Source: Gammaproteobacteria bacterium
GTDB lineage: Bacteria; Pseudomonadota; Gammaproteobacteria; Pseudomonadales; Cellvibrionaceae
Direction of reading: 5' to 3'
Length of the DNA: 64,000 nt
Assembly: GCA_021151835.1 (NCBI GenBank)
Contig: JAGKWO010000009.1
Coordinates: 62,001-126,000 of the forward strand
Shown: piece by piece, positions 18,774 to 27,782 of the stretch
How positions within the stretch are numbered: position 1 is the stretch's first letter
How the letters are laid out: the number at the start of each line of letters is the position of its first letter
Translations under genes and position numbers: made by a program
The notes under the pieces: generated by a model
The model's input: the letters and a program-made list of their open reading frames with translations, nothing else
What the model was told of the DNA's origin: nothing
Database searches by the model: none

Positions 18774-19532
18774 ATGATTGACGTCAATTTTCAGTTAAAA
18801 GGCAGCGCTATTACCGTTGTGGTGCTGGCCATTATCCGCTACGAACCCAAAAGTCTGGTGGATGAGCTGAAAGAAAAAATCGCCCAGGCGCCGCAGTTCT
18901 TTGTGAATTCCCCGGTATTGATCAACCTGGATCGCCTGGAAAACCCGGAAGCCCTGAAAAAAATCGGGGATTTGCTGACAATTTGCCGTGAACTGGATTT
19001 ACAACCACTAGGTTTTAGCGGTGTACCTGAGGTATTGTTAGCGCCAGTCAACAAGACCGGTTTGGCCGTTTTACCGACACCCAACGAACGGGCACTCAAG
19101 CTTCCCAAACAGGAAGTTGCACCGGCGGTAGAAACCGTCGTGGAGCGTGTAGTGGAAACGGTTGTTGAGACCGTGATTGAAGAGCGGATTGTACAGCGCC
19201 AGAGCAAAGTGATTACCCGCCCGGTGCGTTCCGGCCAGCAGATTTACGCTGAAGGTGCGGACCTGATTGTACTGACCCAGGTCAGTGAAGGCGCAGAAGT
19301 TCTCGCCGATGGGCATATCCATATTTATGGCACATTGCGGGGCCGTGCGCTGGCAGGTGTCAGGGGCGATGAAACCGCCCGTATCTTTTGCCAGCAACTG
19401 GACGCAGAACTGGTATCGGTTGCCGGCAATTTTGTATTGCAGGATTCGCTGCCCAAAGAATTATTGAAAAAGCCGGCACAAATTTCCCTGAAAGGCGAAA
19501 AAGTGGTGGTAGAGGCACTGGTGAATAATTAG
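18774..19532 (+). CDS. minC: septum-site determining protein MinC
   Basis: A 252-residue division inhibitor. The N-terminal FtsZ-inhibiting domain covers about residues 1-100. A Val/Glu-rich linker (repeating VVETVVE) follows at 115-140. The C-terminal beta-helix domain binds MinD and FtsZ tails (GADLIVLTQVSEGAEVLADG, then HIYGTLRGRALAG). Order minC-minD-minE is the standard operon. The Val-Glu repeat in the linker is longer and more regular than I would expect, but linkers vary. Confidence 0.95.
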   Translation: MIDVNFQLKGSAITVVVLAIIRYEPKSLVDELKEKIAQAPQFFVNSPVLINLDRLENPEALKKIGDLLTICRELDLQPLGFSGVPEVLLAPVNKTGLAVLPTPNERALKLPKQEVAPAVETVVERVVETVVETVIEERIVQRQSKVITRPVRSGQQIYAEGADLIVLTQVSEGAEVLADGHIHIYGTLRGRALAGVRGDETARIFCQQLDAELVSVAGNFVLQDSLPKELLKKPAQISLKGEKVVVEALVNN

Positions 19533-19612
19533 CAATAAAGCTGATTACAGATTAGTGAACTCGTATTGCAAACTCATGTCATTAAAAAATTCGTTATTTA
19601 AAGGAGCCTCCC

Positions 19613-20422
19613 TTGGCCAAGATTATTGTTGTCACTTCCGGTAAAGGTGGTGTTGGTAAAACTACTTCAAGCGCAGCAATCAGCACTGGTTTGGCCATGC
19701 GCGGTCACAAAACAGTGGTAATCGATTTTGACGTTGGCTTGCGTAACCTGGATTTGATCATGGGCTGCGAGCGCCGTGTGGTTTACGATTTTGTAAACGT
19801 CATTAAAGGCGAATCCACCCTGAACCAGGCGTTGATCAAAGATAAACGCACCGACGGCCTGTATGTATTGCCTGCATCGCAAACGCGCGACAAAGATGCA
19901 TTGACCCGCGAGGGTGTTGAGACCGTTATCAACGAGCTTTCCAAAGATTTTGACTACATTGTTTGCGATTCGCCTGCCGGTATCGAGCAAGGCGCCTTGA
20001 TGGCGTTGTATTTCGCCGATATCGCCATTGTTGTTACCAACCCGGAAGTTTCTTCGGTGCGCGACTCGGACCGTATCCTGGGAATTTTGCAGAGCAAGTC
20101 GCGCCGTGCCGAGCAAAACCTGGAACCAATCAAAGAACATTTGTTACTGACTCGCTATAACCCGACGCGCGTGGAAGCAGGGGAAATGTTAAGCGTAAAT
20201 GATGTGGAAGAAATTCTGGCAATTCCGTTATTGGGGGTGATTCCTGAATCGGAAGCGGTGTTAAAAGCTTCCAACCAGGGGGCGCCGGTAATCCTGGATG
20301 ATGCAACCACTGCAGGGCAAGCGTATAACGATGCGGTAGATCGTTTACTCGGCAAAGATATTCCTCACCGCTTCCTGGAAGCGGAAAAGAAAAGTTTCCT
20401 GAAGCGTTTGCTGGGGGTGTAA
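19613..20422 (+). CDS. minD: septum-site determining ATPase MinD
   Basis: A 269-residue P-loop ATPase with the deviant Walker A SGKGGVGKTT at residues 9-18. The C-terminal amphipathic membrane-targeting helix is present (KKSFLKRLLGV). The start is TTG at 19613, set by a strong AAGGAG at 19601-19606 and by the exact match of MAKIIVVTSGKGG to known MinD N-termini. It recruits MinC to the membrane and is released by MinE. The minE gene starts three bases after its stop codon. Confidence 0.97.
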   Translation: MAKIIVVTSGKGGVGKTTSSAAISTGLAMRGHKTVVIDFDVGLRNLDLIMGCERRVVYDFVNVIKGESTLNQALIKDKRTDGLYVLPASQTRDKDALTREGVETVINELSKDFDYIVCDSPAGIEQGALMALYFADIAIVVTNPEVSSVRDSDRILGILQSKSRRAEQNLEPIKEHLLLTRYNPTRVEAGEMLSVNDVEEILAIPLLGVIPESEAVLKASNQGAPVILDDATTAGQAYNDAVDRLLGKDIPHRFLEAEKKSFLKRLLGV

Positions 20423-20425
20423 AGC

Positions 20426-20683
20426 GTGAGTATCCTGGATTTTCTAATCAAAAAACGCGCGCCTTCCTCGGCTTCGGTGGCCAAGGAGCGGTTGCAAATT
20501 ATCGTGGCCCATGAGCGCAATAAACGCAGCTTGAGCCAACCGGATTTCCTGCCGCAAATGCAGCAGGAAATTATCGCTGTGATTCGCAAATATATTCATA
20601 TTGAATCGGATCAGGTAACGGTAAATCTGGACAACTCGGACAATTGTTCGGTGTTGGAATTGAATATTACCCTGCCGGATTAA
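20426..20683 (+). CDS. minE: cell division topological specificity factor MinE
   Basis: An 85-residue protein. The N-terminal membrane and MinD-interacting helix (ILDFLI, then AKERLQIIVAHER) is followed by the C-terminal dimerisation domain. The start is GTG at 20426, three bases after the minD stop, consistent with coupled translation. It stimulates MinD ATPase and drives pole-to-pole oscillation. Confidence 0.96.
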   Translation: MSILDFLIKKRAPSSASVAKERLQIIVAHERNKRSLSQPDFLPQMQQEIIAVIRKYIHIESDQVTVNLDNSDNCSVLELNITLPD

Positions 20684-20711
20684 TTCTCCATGCTGCTGAT
20701 GGTTGCAGCAC

Positions 20712-20746
20712 AAAAGGACGCCCTGGATAACAGTGCGTCCTTTTTT
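20712..20746 (+). terminator. rho-independent terminator of minCDE
   Basis: A 10-bp stem (20712-20721 with 20735-20744), 13-base loop and a T-run, 29 bases past the minE stop. Confidence 0.88.
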
Positions 20747-20827
20747 ATTTAATGTACCTGTTATTTGCGGTAAGTTATTGGCCGTTGATAAACGCTTTTC
20801 AAGTTAACATTTTTGATTGAGCCCCTT

Positions 20828-21475
20828 ATGACTATAAGCATCCGGCATAAACCGGCAAATCACCTGGTGGTATTTGATTTTGAAACCACAGGCTTATCGC
20901 CAGATATGGGTGACAGGGCAATAGAAATCGGAGCGGTGCTGATTGAGGACGGCAAAATCACGGACCGCTTCCAGCAGCTAATGAACCCCGGAATACGTAT
21001 TCCGTTGTTTATTGAAAACCTGACAGGCATTACCAATGCGATGGTAAAAGATGCGCGCAAAAATGAAGTAGTCATGGGCGATTTTTACGAGTTTATCGCG
21101 GGGCATAATCTGGTTGCCCATAATGCCAGCTTTGATGAACGTTTTTTGCGTGCGGAATTTCGCCGCATTAAAAAATATTTCCCTGGTGGAATTGCCTGTA
21201 GCCTGCTGGCGGCACGACGTATTTTCCAGTCTGCCCCTAACCATCAATTGGCGACCCTGGCCAGTTATAAAAATTTGCCTAATGACGGAACTTATCACCG
21301 CGCGTTAGCCGATGCTGAAGTGACTGCGCATTTATGGTTAAGTATGCTGGAGGAGTTGCATAACCAGCACGGGCAGCGTTCATTGAGTTTTGATTTTATG
21401 TTTACATTGACCAAAACGCCGAAGCACCAATTACCCAGGCTGTATCAAAAAAAAACCAGCAAGGAATTTGTTTGA
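20828..21475 (+). CDS. DnaQ-like DEDDh 3'-5' exonuclease
   Basis: A 215-residue exonuclease from the ATG at 20828 (an upstream in-frame TTG at 20813 is less likely). All DEDDh elements are visible: FDFETTG near residue 13, the ExoII segment HNLVAHNASFDERFL near 98, and the ExoIII His-Asp pair in HRALADAEVT near 160. It resembles the epsilon proofreading fold but is a stand-alone paralogue of unknown role, lacking a clear clamp motif. The next gene starts one base after its stop. Confidence 0.85.
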   Translation: MTISIRHKPANHLVVFDFETTGLSPDMGDRAIEIGAVLIEDGKITDRFQQLMNPGIRIPLFIENLTGITNAMVKDARKNEVVMGDFYEFIAGHNLVAHNASFDERFLRAEFRRIKKYFPGGIACSLLAARRIFQSAPNHQLATLASYKNLPNDGTYHRALADAEVTAHLWLSMLEELHNQHGQRSLSFDFMFTLTKTPKHQLPRLYQKKTSKEFV

Positions 21476-21476
21476 T

Positions 21477-22100
21477 ATGAAAAAACACTGGCTTTTGATG
21501 GCATTTTTAATGGCGTTATCCGGCGCGTTGCTGGTTGGTTGCGGCACGTTGATCAAACCAACAGTAAAAACCGGGCTAATCCAGCTGGAGAAAGGCTCCT
21601 ACAAACTCGACCAAACCCATGTTGCCGTATTATTTAAAATTAATCATATGGGGCTTTCCACATTTGTCGGGCGTTTTAATAAAGTAGATGCAAGCCTTGA
21701 GTTTGATCCGCAAAACATTGCCGCGGCAAAACTTTCCGCCGTTATCGATATTGCCAGTATCGATGTCAATAATCCCGATCTGGAAGATACCTTGCGTGGT
21801 GACAGCTGGTTCGCAGCAGAAAAATTCCCCCAGGCATTTTTTAAAACCAGCAGCGTTAACATAATTGATGGCAATACGGCGGAGTTTCGCGGTGACTTAC
21901 AACTTCACGGGGTGACAGCACCGATCAATTTACGAATTCATTTTAACGGTGGCGGTAATAATATACTCACCGGATTTTATACATTAGGTTTTAGTGCAAC
22001 GTCCTCTTTCAACCGATCAACTTTTGGTATTGATTACTTGACCCCGGCCATTGCGGATCAGGTAGATATTGAAGTTTTCGCCGAATTCCAACAACGATAA
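21477..22100 (+). CDS. YceI family lipoprotein
   Basis: A 207-residue lipoprotein (lipobox LVGC). The mature region is a YceI lipocalin-like barrel: YKLDQTHVAVLFKINHMGLSTF, then VIDIASIDVNNPDLEDTL and FNRSTFGIDY near the end. YceI proteins bind isoprenoids or amphiphiles in the periplasm. ATG at 21477 follows the exonuclease stop by one base, so the two are translationally linked. Lipid anchoring distinguishes it from soluble YceI. Confidence 0.88.
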   Translation: MKKHWLLMAFLMALSGALLVGCGTLIKPTVKTGLIQLEKGSYKLDQTHVAVLFKINHMGLSTFVGRFNKVDASLEFDPQNIAAAKLSAVIDIASIDVNNPDLEDTLRGDSWFAAEKFPQAFFKTSSVNIIDGNTAEFRGDLQLHGVTAPINLRIHFNGGGNNILTGFYTLGFSATSSFNRSTFGIDYLTPAIADQVDIEVFAEFQQR

Positions 22101-22120
22101 TTCCCTGCGCAGGAGTAGTT

Positions 22121-23662
22121 ATGTCAGAGCATTTTTTAATAGGTGGTAATGGCCAACAAACAGCGCAACTGAATCTGCGCATGGCAAATCGCCATGGGTT
22201 GATTGCGGGCGCAACAGGGACTGGTAAAACCGTCAGCCTGCAAGTATTGGCTGAAGGTTTTGCAAAAGCAGGTGTGCCGGTATTTATGGCCGATATAAAA
22301 GGGGATCTTTCCGGACTTGCCAAAGCCGGGAAGCCCCACCCGAAAGTGGATGAGCGTGTGCAGTTATTAAAAATTGCCGATTATCAACCGCGATTATTTC
22401 CTTGTATCTTTTGGGATTTATACGCAAAAAATGGCCATCCGGTGCGCGCGACCATTTCGGATTTTGGCCCGCTTTTACTCGCCAGTTTTTTTGACCTGAA
22501 TGAAACGCAAACAGCCGTACTGTACGCTGCATTTAAAATTGCGGATGACCAGGGAATGCTGTTGCTGGACCTCAAAGATCTGCAAGCCATGCTTAACTGG
22601 ATGAAAGATGAACGCAAAAACCTTGAAGATGAATACGGCGGCATCAGCGAGGCAAGTATCGCTGCCATCCAGCGTCGGTTGATGATGCTGGAACAGGAGG
22701 GGGCCGATAATTTTTTTGGCGAACCTGCATTGGATTTAAATCATCTGATGCAATCAACATTGGAGGGCACAGGAGTAATTAATATCCTGGATGCAACAAC
22801 CCTGGTAAGCCAGCCAAAACTCTATGCAATTTTTTTACTGTGGCTGATCTCTGAATTGTTTGAAAATTTGCCTGAACAGGGCGATGCAGAAAAACCCAAA
22901 TTGGTATTCTTTTTTGATGAGGCGCATTTGCTATTTAATGACGCCCCCAAATTACTGGTTGATAAAATCGAACAGGTTGTGCGATTGATCCGTTCTAAAG
23001 GCGTGGGTATTTATTTTATTTCACAAAGTCCAGCGGATATTCCCGACACAGTATTGGGCCAGCTCGGCAATCGTATCCAGCATGCACTGCGTGCGTTTAC
23101 GCCTAAAGACCAGCAAGCGGTAAAAATCGCGGCGCAAACTTTTCGCCCCAATCCCGCTTTCTCCACTGAAAAAGTAATCACTGAATTGGGGATTGGAGAA
23201 GCACTGGTTTCGGTGCTGGATGATAAAGGTTCGCCCACACCGGTAGAGCGGGTTTTGATTGCGCCACCGGCATCGCGCATTGGGCCATTAACAACGGAAG
23301 AGCGCGCAGAAGTGATGAATCGCTCGCCGTATAAAACCATTTATAACCAAATGATTGATCGGGAGTCGGCTTATGAAGTTTTAAAAGCCCGAGTCGCTCA
23401 ACAGCAGCAATCTGAACAGCAACAAAAAGTACAGGAACAATTACGCGTTGAACAGGAGCGTATTTTCAAGGAGCAACAAAAACAACAGCAACAAGCCCAG
23501 CGTGAGCAGGCCCGCGCCCAACAGCAAGCGCAACGTGCAGGGGCCAGGCGCGAATCGGCAACCGAAGCGCTGGCAAAAAGTGCTGCACGCGCTATAGGCA
23601 GCAACCTCGGCCGCCAGATCGTACGCGGTATTTTGGGATCATTGTTAGGCGGGCGCCGTTAG
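22121..23662 (+). CDS. YjgR-type (DUF853) HerA-like ATPase
   Basis: A 513-residue ATPase with Walker A GATGTGKT near residues 30-37 and Walker B LVFFFDEAH near 265. The family signature FMADIKGDLSGLA (HerA-like, DUF853/YjgR) is present. Residues 425-490 are Gln/Arg-rich and predicted helical, then a Gly-rich end (RGILGSLLGGRR). Biochemical role unproven; related HerA proteins are DNA translocases. Twenty bases separate it from the YceI gene. Confidence 0.88.
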   Translation: MSEHFLIGGNGQQTAQLNLRMANRHGLIAGATGTGKTVSLQVLAEGFAKAGVPVFMADIKGDLSGLAKAGKPHPKVDERVQLLKIADYQPRLFPCIFWDLYAKNGHPVRATISDFGPLLLASFFDLNETQTAVLYAAFKIADDQGMLLLDLKDLQAMLNWMKDERKNLEDEYGGISEASIAAIQRRLMMLEQEGADNFFGEPALDLNHLMQSTLEGTGVINILDATTLVSQPKLYAIFLLWLISELFENLPEQGDAEKPKLVFFFDEAHLLFNDAPKLLVDKIEQVVRLIRSKGVGIYFISQSPADIPDTVLGQLGNRIQHALRAFTPKDQQAVKIAAQTFRPNPAFSTEKVITELGIGEALVSVLDDKGSPTPVERVLIAPPASRIGPLTTEERAEVMNRSPYKTIYNQMIDRESAYEVLKARVAQQQQSEQQQKVQEQLRVEQERIFKEQQKQQQQAQREQARAQQQAQRAGARRESATEALAKSAARAIGSNLGRQIVRGILGSLLGGRR

Positions 23663-23666
23663 TCTG

Positions 23667-23751
23667 CGTAATTTGTATGTCATCAGTCCTTGGCTATAGT
23701 AAATAACACGAAGGAGGCGAGCATAAAAAGGCGTACGTAATTTGAATGTCA
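23667..23751. repeat. pair of near-identical 16-base direct repeats
   Basis: CGTAATTTGTATGTCA at 23667-23682 recurs with one change at 23736-23751, in the 138-base gap before the dihaem cytochrome gene. They could be paired operator half-sites or a duplication scar. Confidence 0.5.
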
Positions 23752-23800
23752 GGTTTGAGCCAGGAAGTTCAAGCCGGCTGAAAAATGTTGAGGATGCAGC

Positions 23801-25438
23801 ATGAAAAAAATTACAACGCACGGCCTGATGATTATTCAAATCGAGATTATTTTTTTATGCACTTGTTTGGTGGTGCACCAAGCAAGTGCAAACCAGGGGT
23901 TGCAAGACGAAATATTTTTAGCCCAGGGATGGGATCATAAAACCCGACAAAAACTATCCTATACCTCATTTGGTTCCCGCTTTATCCCCTACACCTGGTT
24001 TATTGCATTAGAACAACCGGAGACACGCGAATTGTTTCGCGATAACCGCCATATGGCGTCGCTGGGTTTTATTACTGCACAAGCTGATGAATACAATCCG
24101 GACGGATTACCTGTCGGCCTCGTACGGGACAGCGATAAAAAAAATGGTGATTACATCGGATTAACCTGCGCGGCTTGCCACACCGGCCAGGTGAGTATTC
24201 AGGGCAAGCGTATTCGTATTGATGGTGGTCAATCATTAATTGATTTTACTGAATTCGAACACGCGGTATTGGCTGCATTGAAAGCGACCGTTGCAGATCC
24301 TGAAAAGTTTTCACGGTTTTTTGAAATGATTAATACCAGTGAAGGTATTAAAACAGAAATAGTAAAAGGCCAGCTGCAACAGCGAATTGTTGAATTGGAA
24401 CGGCATTATGCAATCAATAAAACAGATGTTCCTTACGGTAAAGGGCGTTTGGATGCATTTGGTCAAATATTTAATGCTATCGCTGTAGAGGCGTTGCATA
24501 TACCGGAAAATACCCGTGCTCCTGATGCACCCACCAGTTATCCGGTGTTATGGGATGCATCGCATTTGAATGTAGTGCAATGGAATGCTTCCGCACCTAA
24601 CAAGGAACCAGGCCCATTATTTCAAAACGCAATCACGGCGTTGGCTGTCTTTGGTACGGTGTCGGTTCCACAGGATAAACGGACTTATGAATCCTCGATC
24701 CGAATTAGCAATTTGGGGAGCATCCAGCGTGAATTTTATCAGTTGGTTGCACCGCAATGGCCAACGGAATTAGCCGGTGCGCTGGATGCTAAAAAAATAG
24801 CGGCGGGGAAATTGTTATACAATCAACACTGCGTGCAATGCCATAATTACGTTGATCCGGCAGATAAAAAGCGAAAACTAACAGCGGTGATAACGCCTCT
24901 CGTCGATGTAGGAACGGACCCATTGATGAATGATAATTTTAAAAATCACACAGTAAAATCCGGTGTGCTGGAAGGGAGGTCGCTTATGATTTTTGCGGGC
25001 GATAAAATCCCCGCCGAAACCAACCCATTGGATTTGGTAACCCACACCGCTGCAGGGGCATTATTCAATCAGCCCTGGCAAACATTTAAAGCTATTGTCA
25101 AGGAATACCAATCCAATAATCCTGCCCCGAAAAATGCTGCTCCAGGTTACAAGGCGCGACCCATAAATGGTATCTGGGCCTCGGCACCTTATCTGCATAA
25201 TGGTTCTGTCCCTACAATTTATGATTTGCTTTTACCCGCTAGCGAACGGCCGGTGACATTTTATGTCGGCAATATTGAATTGGATGTAGTTAAAGTGGGG
25301 CTCGCACCGAATCAAACTCCCCTCACGACTTTTTTTGATACCCGTTTGCGTGGCAACTCCAATGCAGGCCATGAATATGGTACGCAATTGAATGATGAGC
25401 AACGGTGGGAATTGGTTGAATACATCAAGAGTTTGTAA
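23801..25438 (+). CDS. RoxA-like dihaem cytochrome c protein
   Basis: A 545-residue exported c-type cytochrome with a signal-like N-terminus ending near HQASA. Two haem-binding motifs are seen: CAACH at residues 123-127 and CVQCH at 344-348. The segment SYPVLWDASHLNVVQWNAS near 246-264 and the C-terminal NGIWASAPYLHNGS match the RoxA/dihaem peroxidase-like branch rather than classical CcpA. RoxA cleaves polyisoprene, but many relatives have no known substrate, so rubber degradation should not be assumed. It stands alone. Confidence 0.8.
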   Translation: MKKITTHGLMIIQIEIIFLCTCLVVHQASANQGLQDEIFLAQGWDHKTRQKLSYTSFGSRFIPYTWFIALEQPETRELFRDNRHMASLGFITAQADEYNPDGLPVGLVRDSDKKNGDYIGLTCAACHTGQVSIQGKRIRIDGGQSLIDFTEFEHAVLAALKATVADPEKFSRFFEMINTSEGIKTEIVKGQLQQRIVELERHYAINKTDVPYGKGRLDAFGQIFNAIAVEALHIPENTRAPDAPTSYPVLWDASHLNVVQWNASAPNKEPGPLFQNAITALAVFGTVSVPQDKRTYESSIRISNLGSIQREFYQLVAPQWPTELAGALDAKKIAAGKLLYNQHCVQCHNYVDPADKKRKLTAVITPLVDVGTDPLMNDNFKNHTVKSGVLEGRSLMIFAGDKIPAETNPLDLVTHTAAGALFNQPWQTFKAIVKEYQSNNPAPKNAAPGYKARPINGIWASAPYLHNGSVPTIYDLLLPASERPVTFYVGNIELDVVKVGLAPNQTPLTTFFDTRLRGNSNAGHEYGTQLNDEQRWELVEYIKSL

Positions 25439-25461
25439 TGCCGTTATAAATCCGTGTTATT

Positions 25462-25492
25462 AAAGGCTGGTGTGCTTGAACTCGCCTTTTTT
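25462..25492. terminator. weak bidirectional terminator
   Basis: A 6-bp stem (25462-25467 with 25484-25489), 16-base loop and T-run, between the converging cytochrome and peptidase genes. Confidence 0.4.
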
Positions 25493-25500
25493 ATCTCCGT

Positions 25501-26004
25501 TCAATAAATGTCTCCGAACAATTCCAATTGGGTCAAATATAACCGCAAATCGAATTCGTACTGGTGATAGTGTGGTTCCATATGGCAACAAAGCTGGTAA
25601 AACGCTTTGTTATGCTCCTTTTCCTTAAAGTGGGCCAGTTCATGCACCACAATCATTTTCAGGAATGCTTCCGGTGCAGTGCGGAAGAGGCTGGCGATTT
25701 TTATTTCATTAACAGTCTTGAGTTTATTGCCTTGTACGCGACTGATGTAATGATGTTGGCCAAGTGCATGCTGGATCACTTTTATTTTACTGTCATAAGT
25801 TACCCGGTTTAGCGGCTGGGCTTTGCTCATAAATGCGCTTTTTAAGGATTGGGTATAGGCATAAAGCGCGTTGTCGGTGCGAATATCGTGAATATGTGGA
25901 TAACGCTTTAGCAAAACGTCGGCTAATCGTTGCTCATTAATTAACAAATCCACCTGTTGCAAGGTTTGGAGGGAGTAACCGGTTAGATAGGGCAGGTGTT
26001 TCAT
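25501..26004 (-). CDS. YgjP-like metallopeptidase domain protein
   Basis: A 167-residue cytoplasmic protein. Zinc motif HELAHFKEKEHNKAFY near residues 121-136 (HExxH, then a third His in EHNKAF) is typical of the YgjP/DUF45 branch related to SprT and M48. Upstream TVNEIKIASLF and the C-terminal Tyr/Leu-rich end also fit. The start at the ATG 26004 is preferred over a TTG at 26013. Substrate unknown. Confidence 0.8.
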   Translation of the reverse strand: MKHLPYLTGYSLQTLQQVDLLINEQRLADVLLKRYPHIHDIRTDNALYAYTQSLKSAFMSKAQPLNRVTYDSKIKVIQHALGQHHYISRVQGNKLKTVNEIKIASLFRTAPEAFLKMIVVHELAHFKEKEHNKAFYQLCCHMEPHYHQYEFDLRLYLTQLELFGDIY

Positions 26005-26313
26005 AGGTAGCAAAAAAATGTAATTAATTCATAAGGATATGCATTATAAACAAAAACCGGTGAGCACTCGTGCCAGCGCTTTGTAATTTTGGCTGGGCCA
26101 TGCATTTTTTGCATTAAGTTAGGGCGACGACGCCTTTTAGTGAGGCGAGTCCCACGTTGTCATTAGGCAAAGATGGCGTCGCTTATCTCAATCGGGGAAA
26201 AATTTGGAACTTTCATCAAAGAAAATTGTAGCCAAATTTACAGGTGCATTTCTTGGCCTGAAAAATGCAGTTGGGGATTGGTAACGATGTTGTAAATCGC
26301 ATGGAGGTAATTA
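26005..26313. other. 309-base divergent region upstream of the EPS locus
   Basis: No gene seen. It holds a 7-bp inverted repeat (26128-26134 with 26175-26181), an alternative local hairpin CGCC/GGCG inside it, and a sigma-54-like promoter listed separately. The leader between promoter and start codon is short. I see no known riboswitch. Confidence 0.5.
26253..26269 (+). promoter_or_regulatory. candidate sigma-54 promoter of the plus-strand EPS genes
   Basis: TTGGCCTGAAAAATGCA has the invariant GG and GC doublets separated by 10 bases and matches 10 of 13 specified positions of the -24/-12 consensus. It ends 44 bases before the initiating-transferase start. Prediction only. Confidence 0.5.
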
Positions 26314-27768
26314 ATGAACAGTCACCATCCGAATATTGCTATGGGTCCCCAACACTTGACCGGTCAACCACCGGTTGTACGTTTTCACCACTCTAAAATA
26401 CTTGCGCTGTTTCGCGCACTAGATAGCGCATTGATTGTGCTACTACTTTGGGCTGCATTGCACTTTGTTGGTGTCGAATGGACTAACTTGCACACGGCGT
26501 TTGCCATTAGTGCAGTCATTACATTTGGTTTTTTTGCGGAAACCAACGAAGTCTATTATCTGTGGCGTGGCCATTCCATGTTGAAATTGTCGCTGCAATT
26601 ATTTTTGGCGTGGTTTGCTACTTCGATCTTTTTGATCTTTGCCGCATTGCTCGTGTATAGCGTTAACGAGCCCGGGTTCCTGGGCATCAGTTTGTGGTTG
26701 GTAGCGACACCTGTAGCGACGATTACGATGCATGTGGGCCGCCGCCTATTGTTGGCCAAATTGCGTGCAAAGCCGTCAGAGCCACGTCGTGTTGCGATTG
26801 TGGGCGCAAACGAATTGGGTTTACGCGTGATTAACTCAATGGGAAATATGCCTTGGTTAGGTTACAAGATTATGGGCTTTTACGATGATCGTTCACCGGA
26901 TAATGACGTAGGTCGTCGTCTGGTAGGGCAGAACATTGATGTTAAAGGCGGCTTGGACCAGCTTTATGCTGATGCGCATGATGGTAAGTTGGATATTGTA
27001 TTTATCACCTTGCCTATGCGTGCAGAGTTGCGCATGCATTCAGTTATTAATCGTCTCGCTGACACCACTGTGTCGCCTTATTTGATTCCCGACGTATTTA
27101 ATTTCGATTTACTGCACTCACGCTTGACCTGCTTGCAAGGTATTCCTGCGTTAAGTATCTACGACTCGCCGTTGGTTGATAACGGTTGGGCTAAACGCCT
27201 GGAAGATCTGGTGCTCGGTTCATTGATGCTATTGGGGTTATCCATTCCAATGTTGATCATTGCTGCCGGTGTAAAACTAACCTCAAAAGGCCCGGTGTTT
27301 TTCAAGCAAACGCGCTATGGCCTGGGTGGTGATCCAATTAAAGTCTGGAAATTCCGCTCCATGAGTGTTTGTGAAGATGGCCCTAATGTGGCGCAGGCGA
27401 CCCGTTCTGATCCGCGTGTAACACCGTTCGGTAATTTTTTGCGTCGCACATCGCTGGATGAATTACCGCAATTGTTCAACGTAATTTCCGGAAGCATGTC
27501 GCTGGTAGGGCCACGCCCTCATGCGGTTGCGCACAATGAATATTACCGCGGCCAGATCAAGGGCTACATGTTGCGCCATAAAGTTAAACCGGGGATTACC
27601 GGGCTGGCGCAAGTTAATGGTTTCCGCGGGGAGACCGAAACCCTGGATAAAATGTCTGGCCGTATTGCCTATGACCTTGAATATATTCGCCACTGGTCAG
27701 TATTGCTGGATCTTAAAATTTTATGGCAAACAATTTTTAAAGGATTTGTAGGCCAACAAGCTTATTAA
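26314..27768 (+). CDS. undecaprenyl-phosphate glucose phosphotransferase (WcaJ/GumD-type)
   Basis: A 484-residue polyprenyl-phosphate hexose-1-phosphate transferase that starts EPS repeat-unit assembly on undecaprenyl phosphate at the inner membrane. N-terminal membrane helices span about residues 25-145. A CoA-binding-like Rossmann domain follows (VAIVGANELGLRVI). The C-terminal bacterial sugar transferase domain includes KLTSKGPVFFKQTRYG, VWKFRSM and the GLAQVNGFRGET region. GGAG lies 7 bases before the ATG. Glucose as first sugar is inferred from subgroup resemblance and the GumK homologue nearby. Confidence 0.9.
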   Translation: MNSHHPNIAMGPQHLTGQPPVVRFHHSKILALFRALDSALIVLLLWAALHFVGVEWTNLHTAFAISAVITFGFFAETNEVYYLWRGHSMLKLSLQLFLAWFATSIFLIFAALLVYSVNEPGFLGISLWLVATPVATITMHVGRRLLLAKLRAKPSEPRRVAIVGANELGLRVINSMGNMPWLGYKIMGFYDDRSPDNDVGRRLVGQNIDVKGGLDQLYADAHDGKLDIVFITLPMRAELRMHSVINRLADTTVSPYLIPDVFNFDLLHSRLTCLQGIPALSIYDSPLVDNGWAKRLEDLVLGSLMLLGLSIPMLIIAAGVKLTSKGPVFFKQTRYGLGGDPIKVWKFRSMSVCEDGPNVAQATRSDPRVTPFGNFLRRTSLDELPQLFNVISGSMSLVGPRPHAVAHNEYYRGQIKGYMLRHKVKPGITGLAQVNGFRGETETLDKMSGRIAYDLEYIRHWSVLLDLKILWQTIFKGFVGQQAY

Positions 27769-27782
27769 TTTTTGGAAAATTG

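Noticed and set aside
26014..26313. Possible cyclic di-GMP riboswitch upstream of the EPS transferase
   Set aside because: Inverted repeats are present but the conserved GEMM sequence blocks are not.
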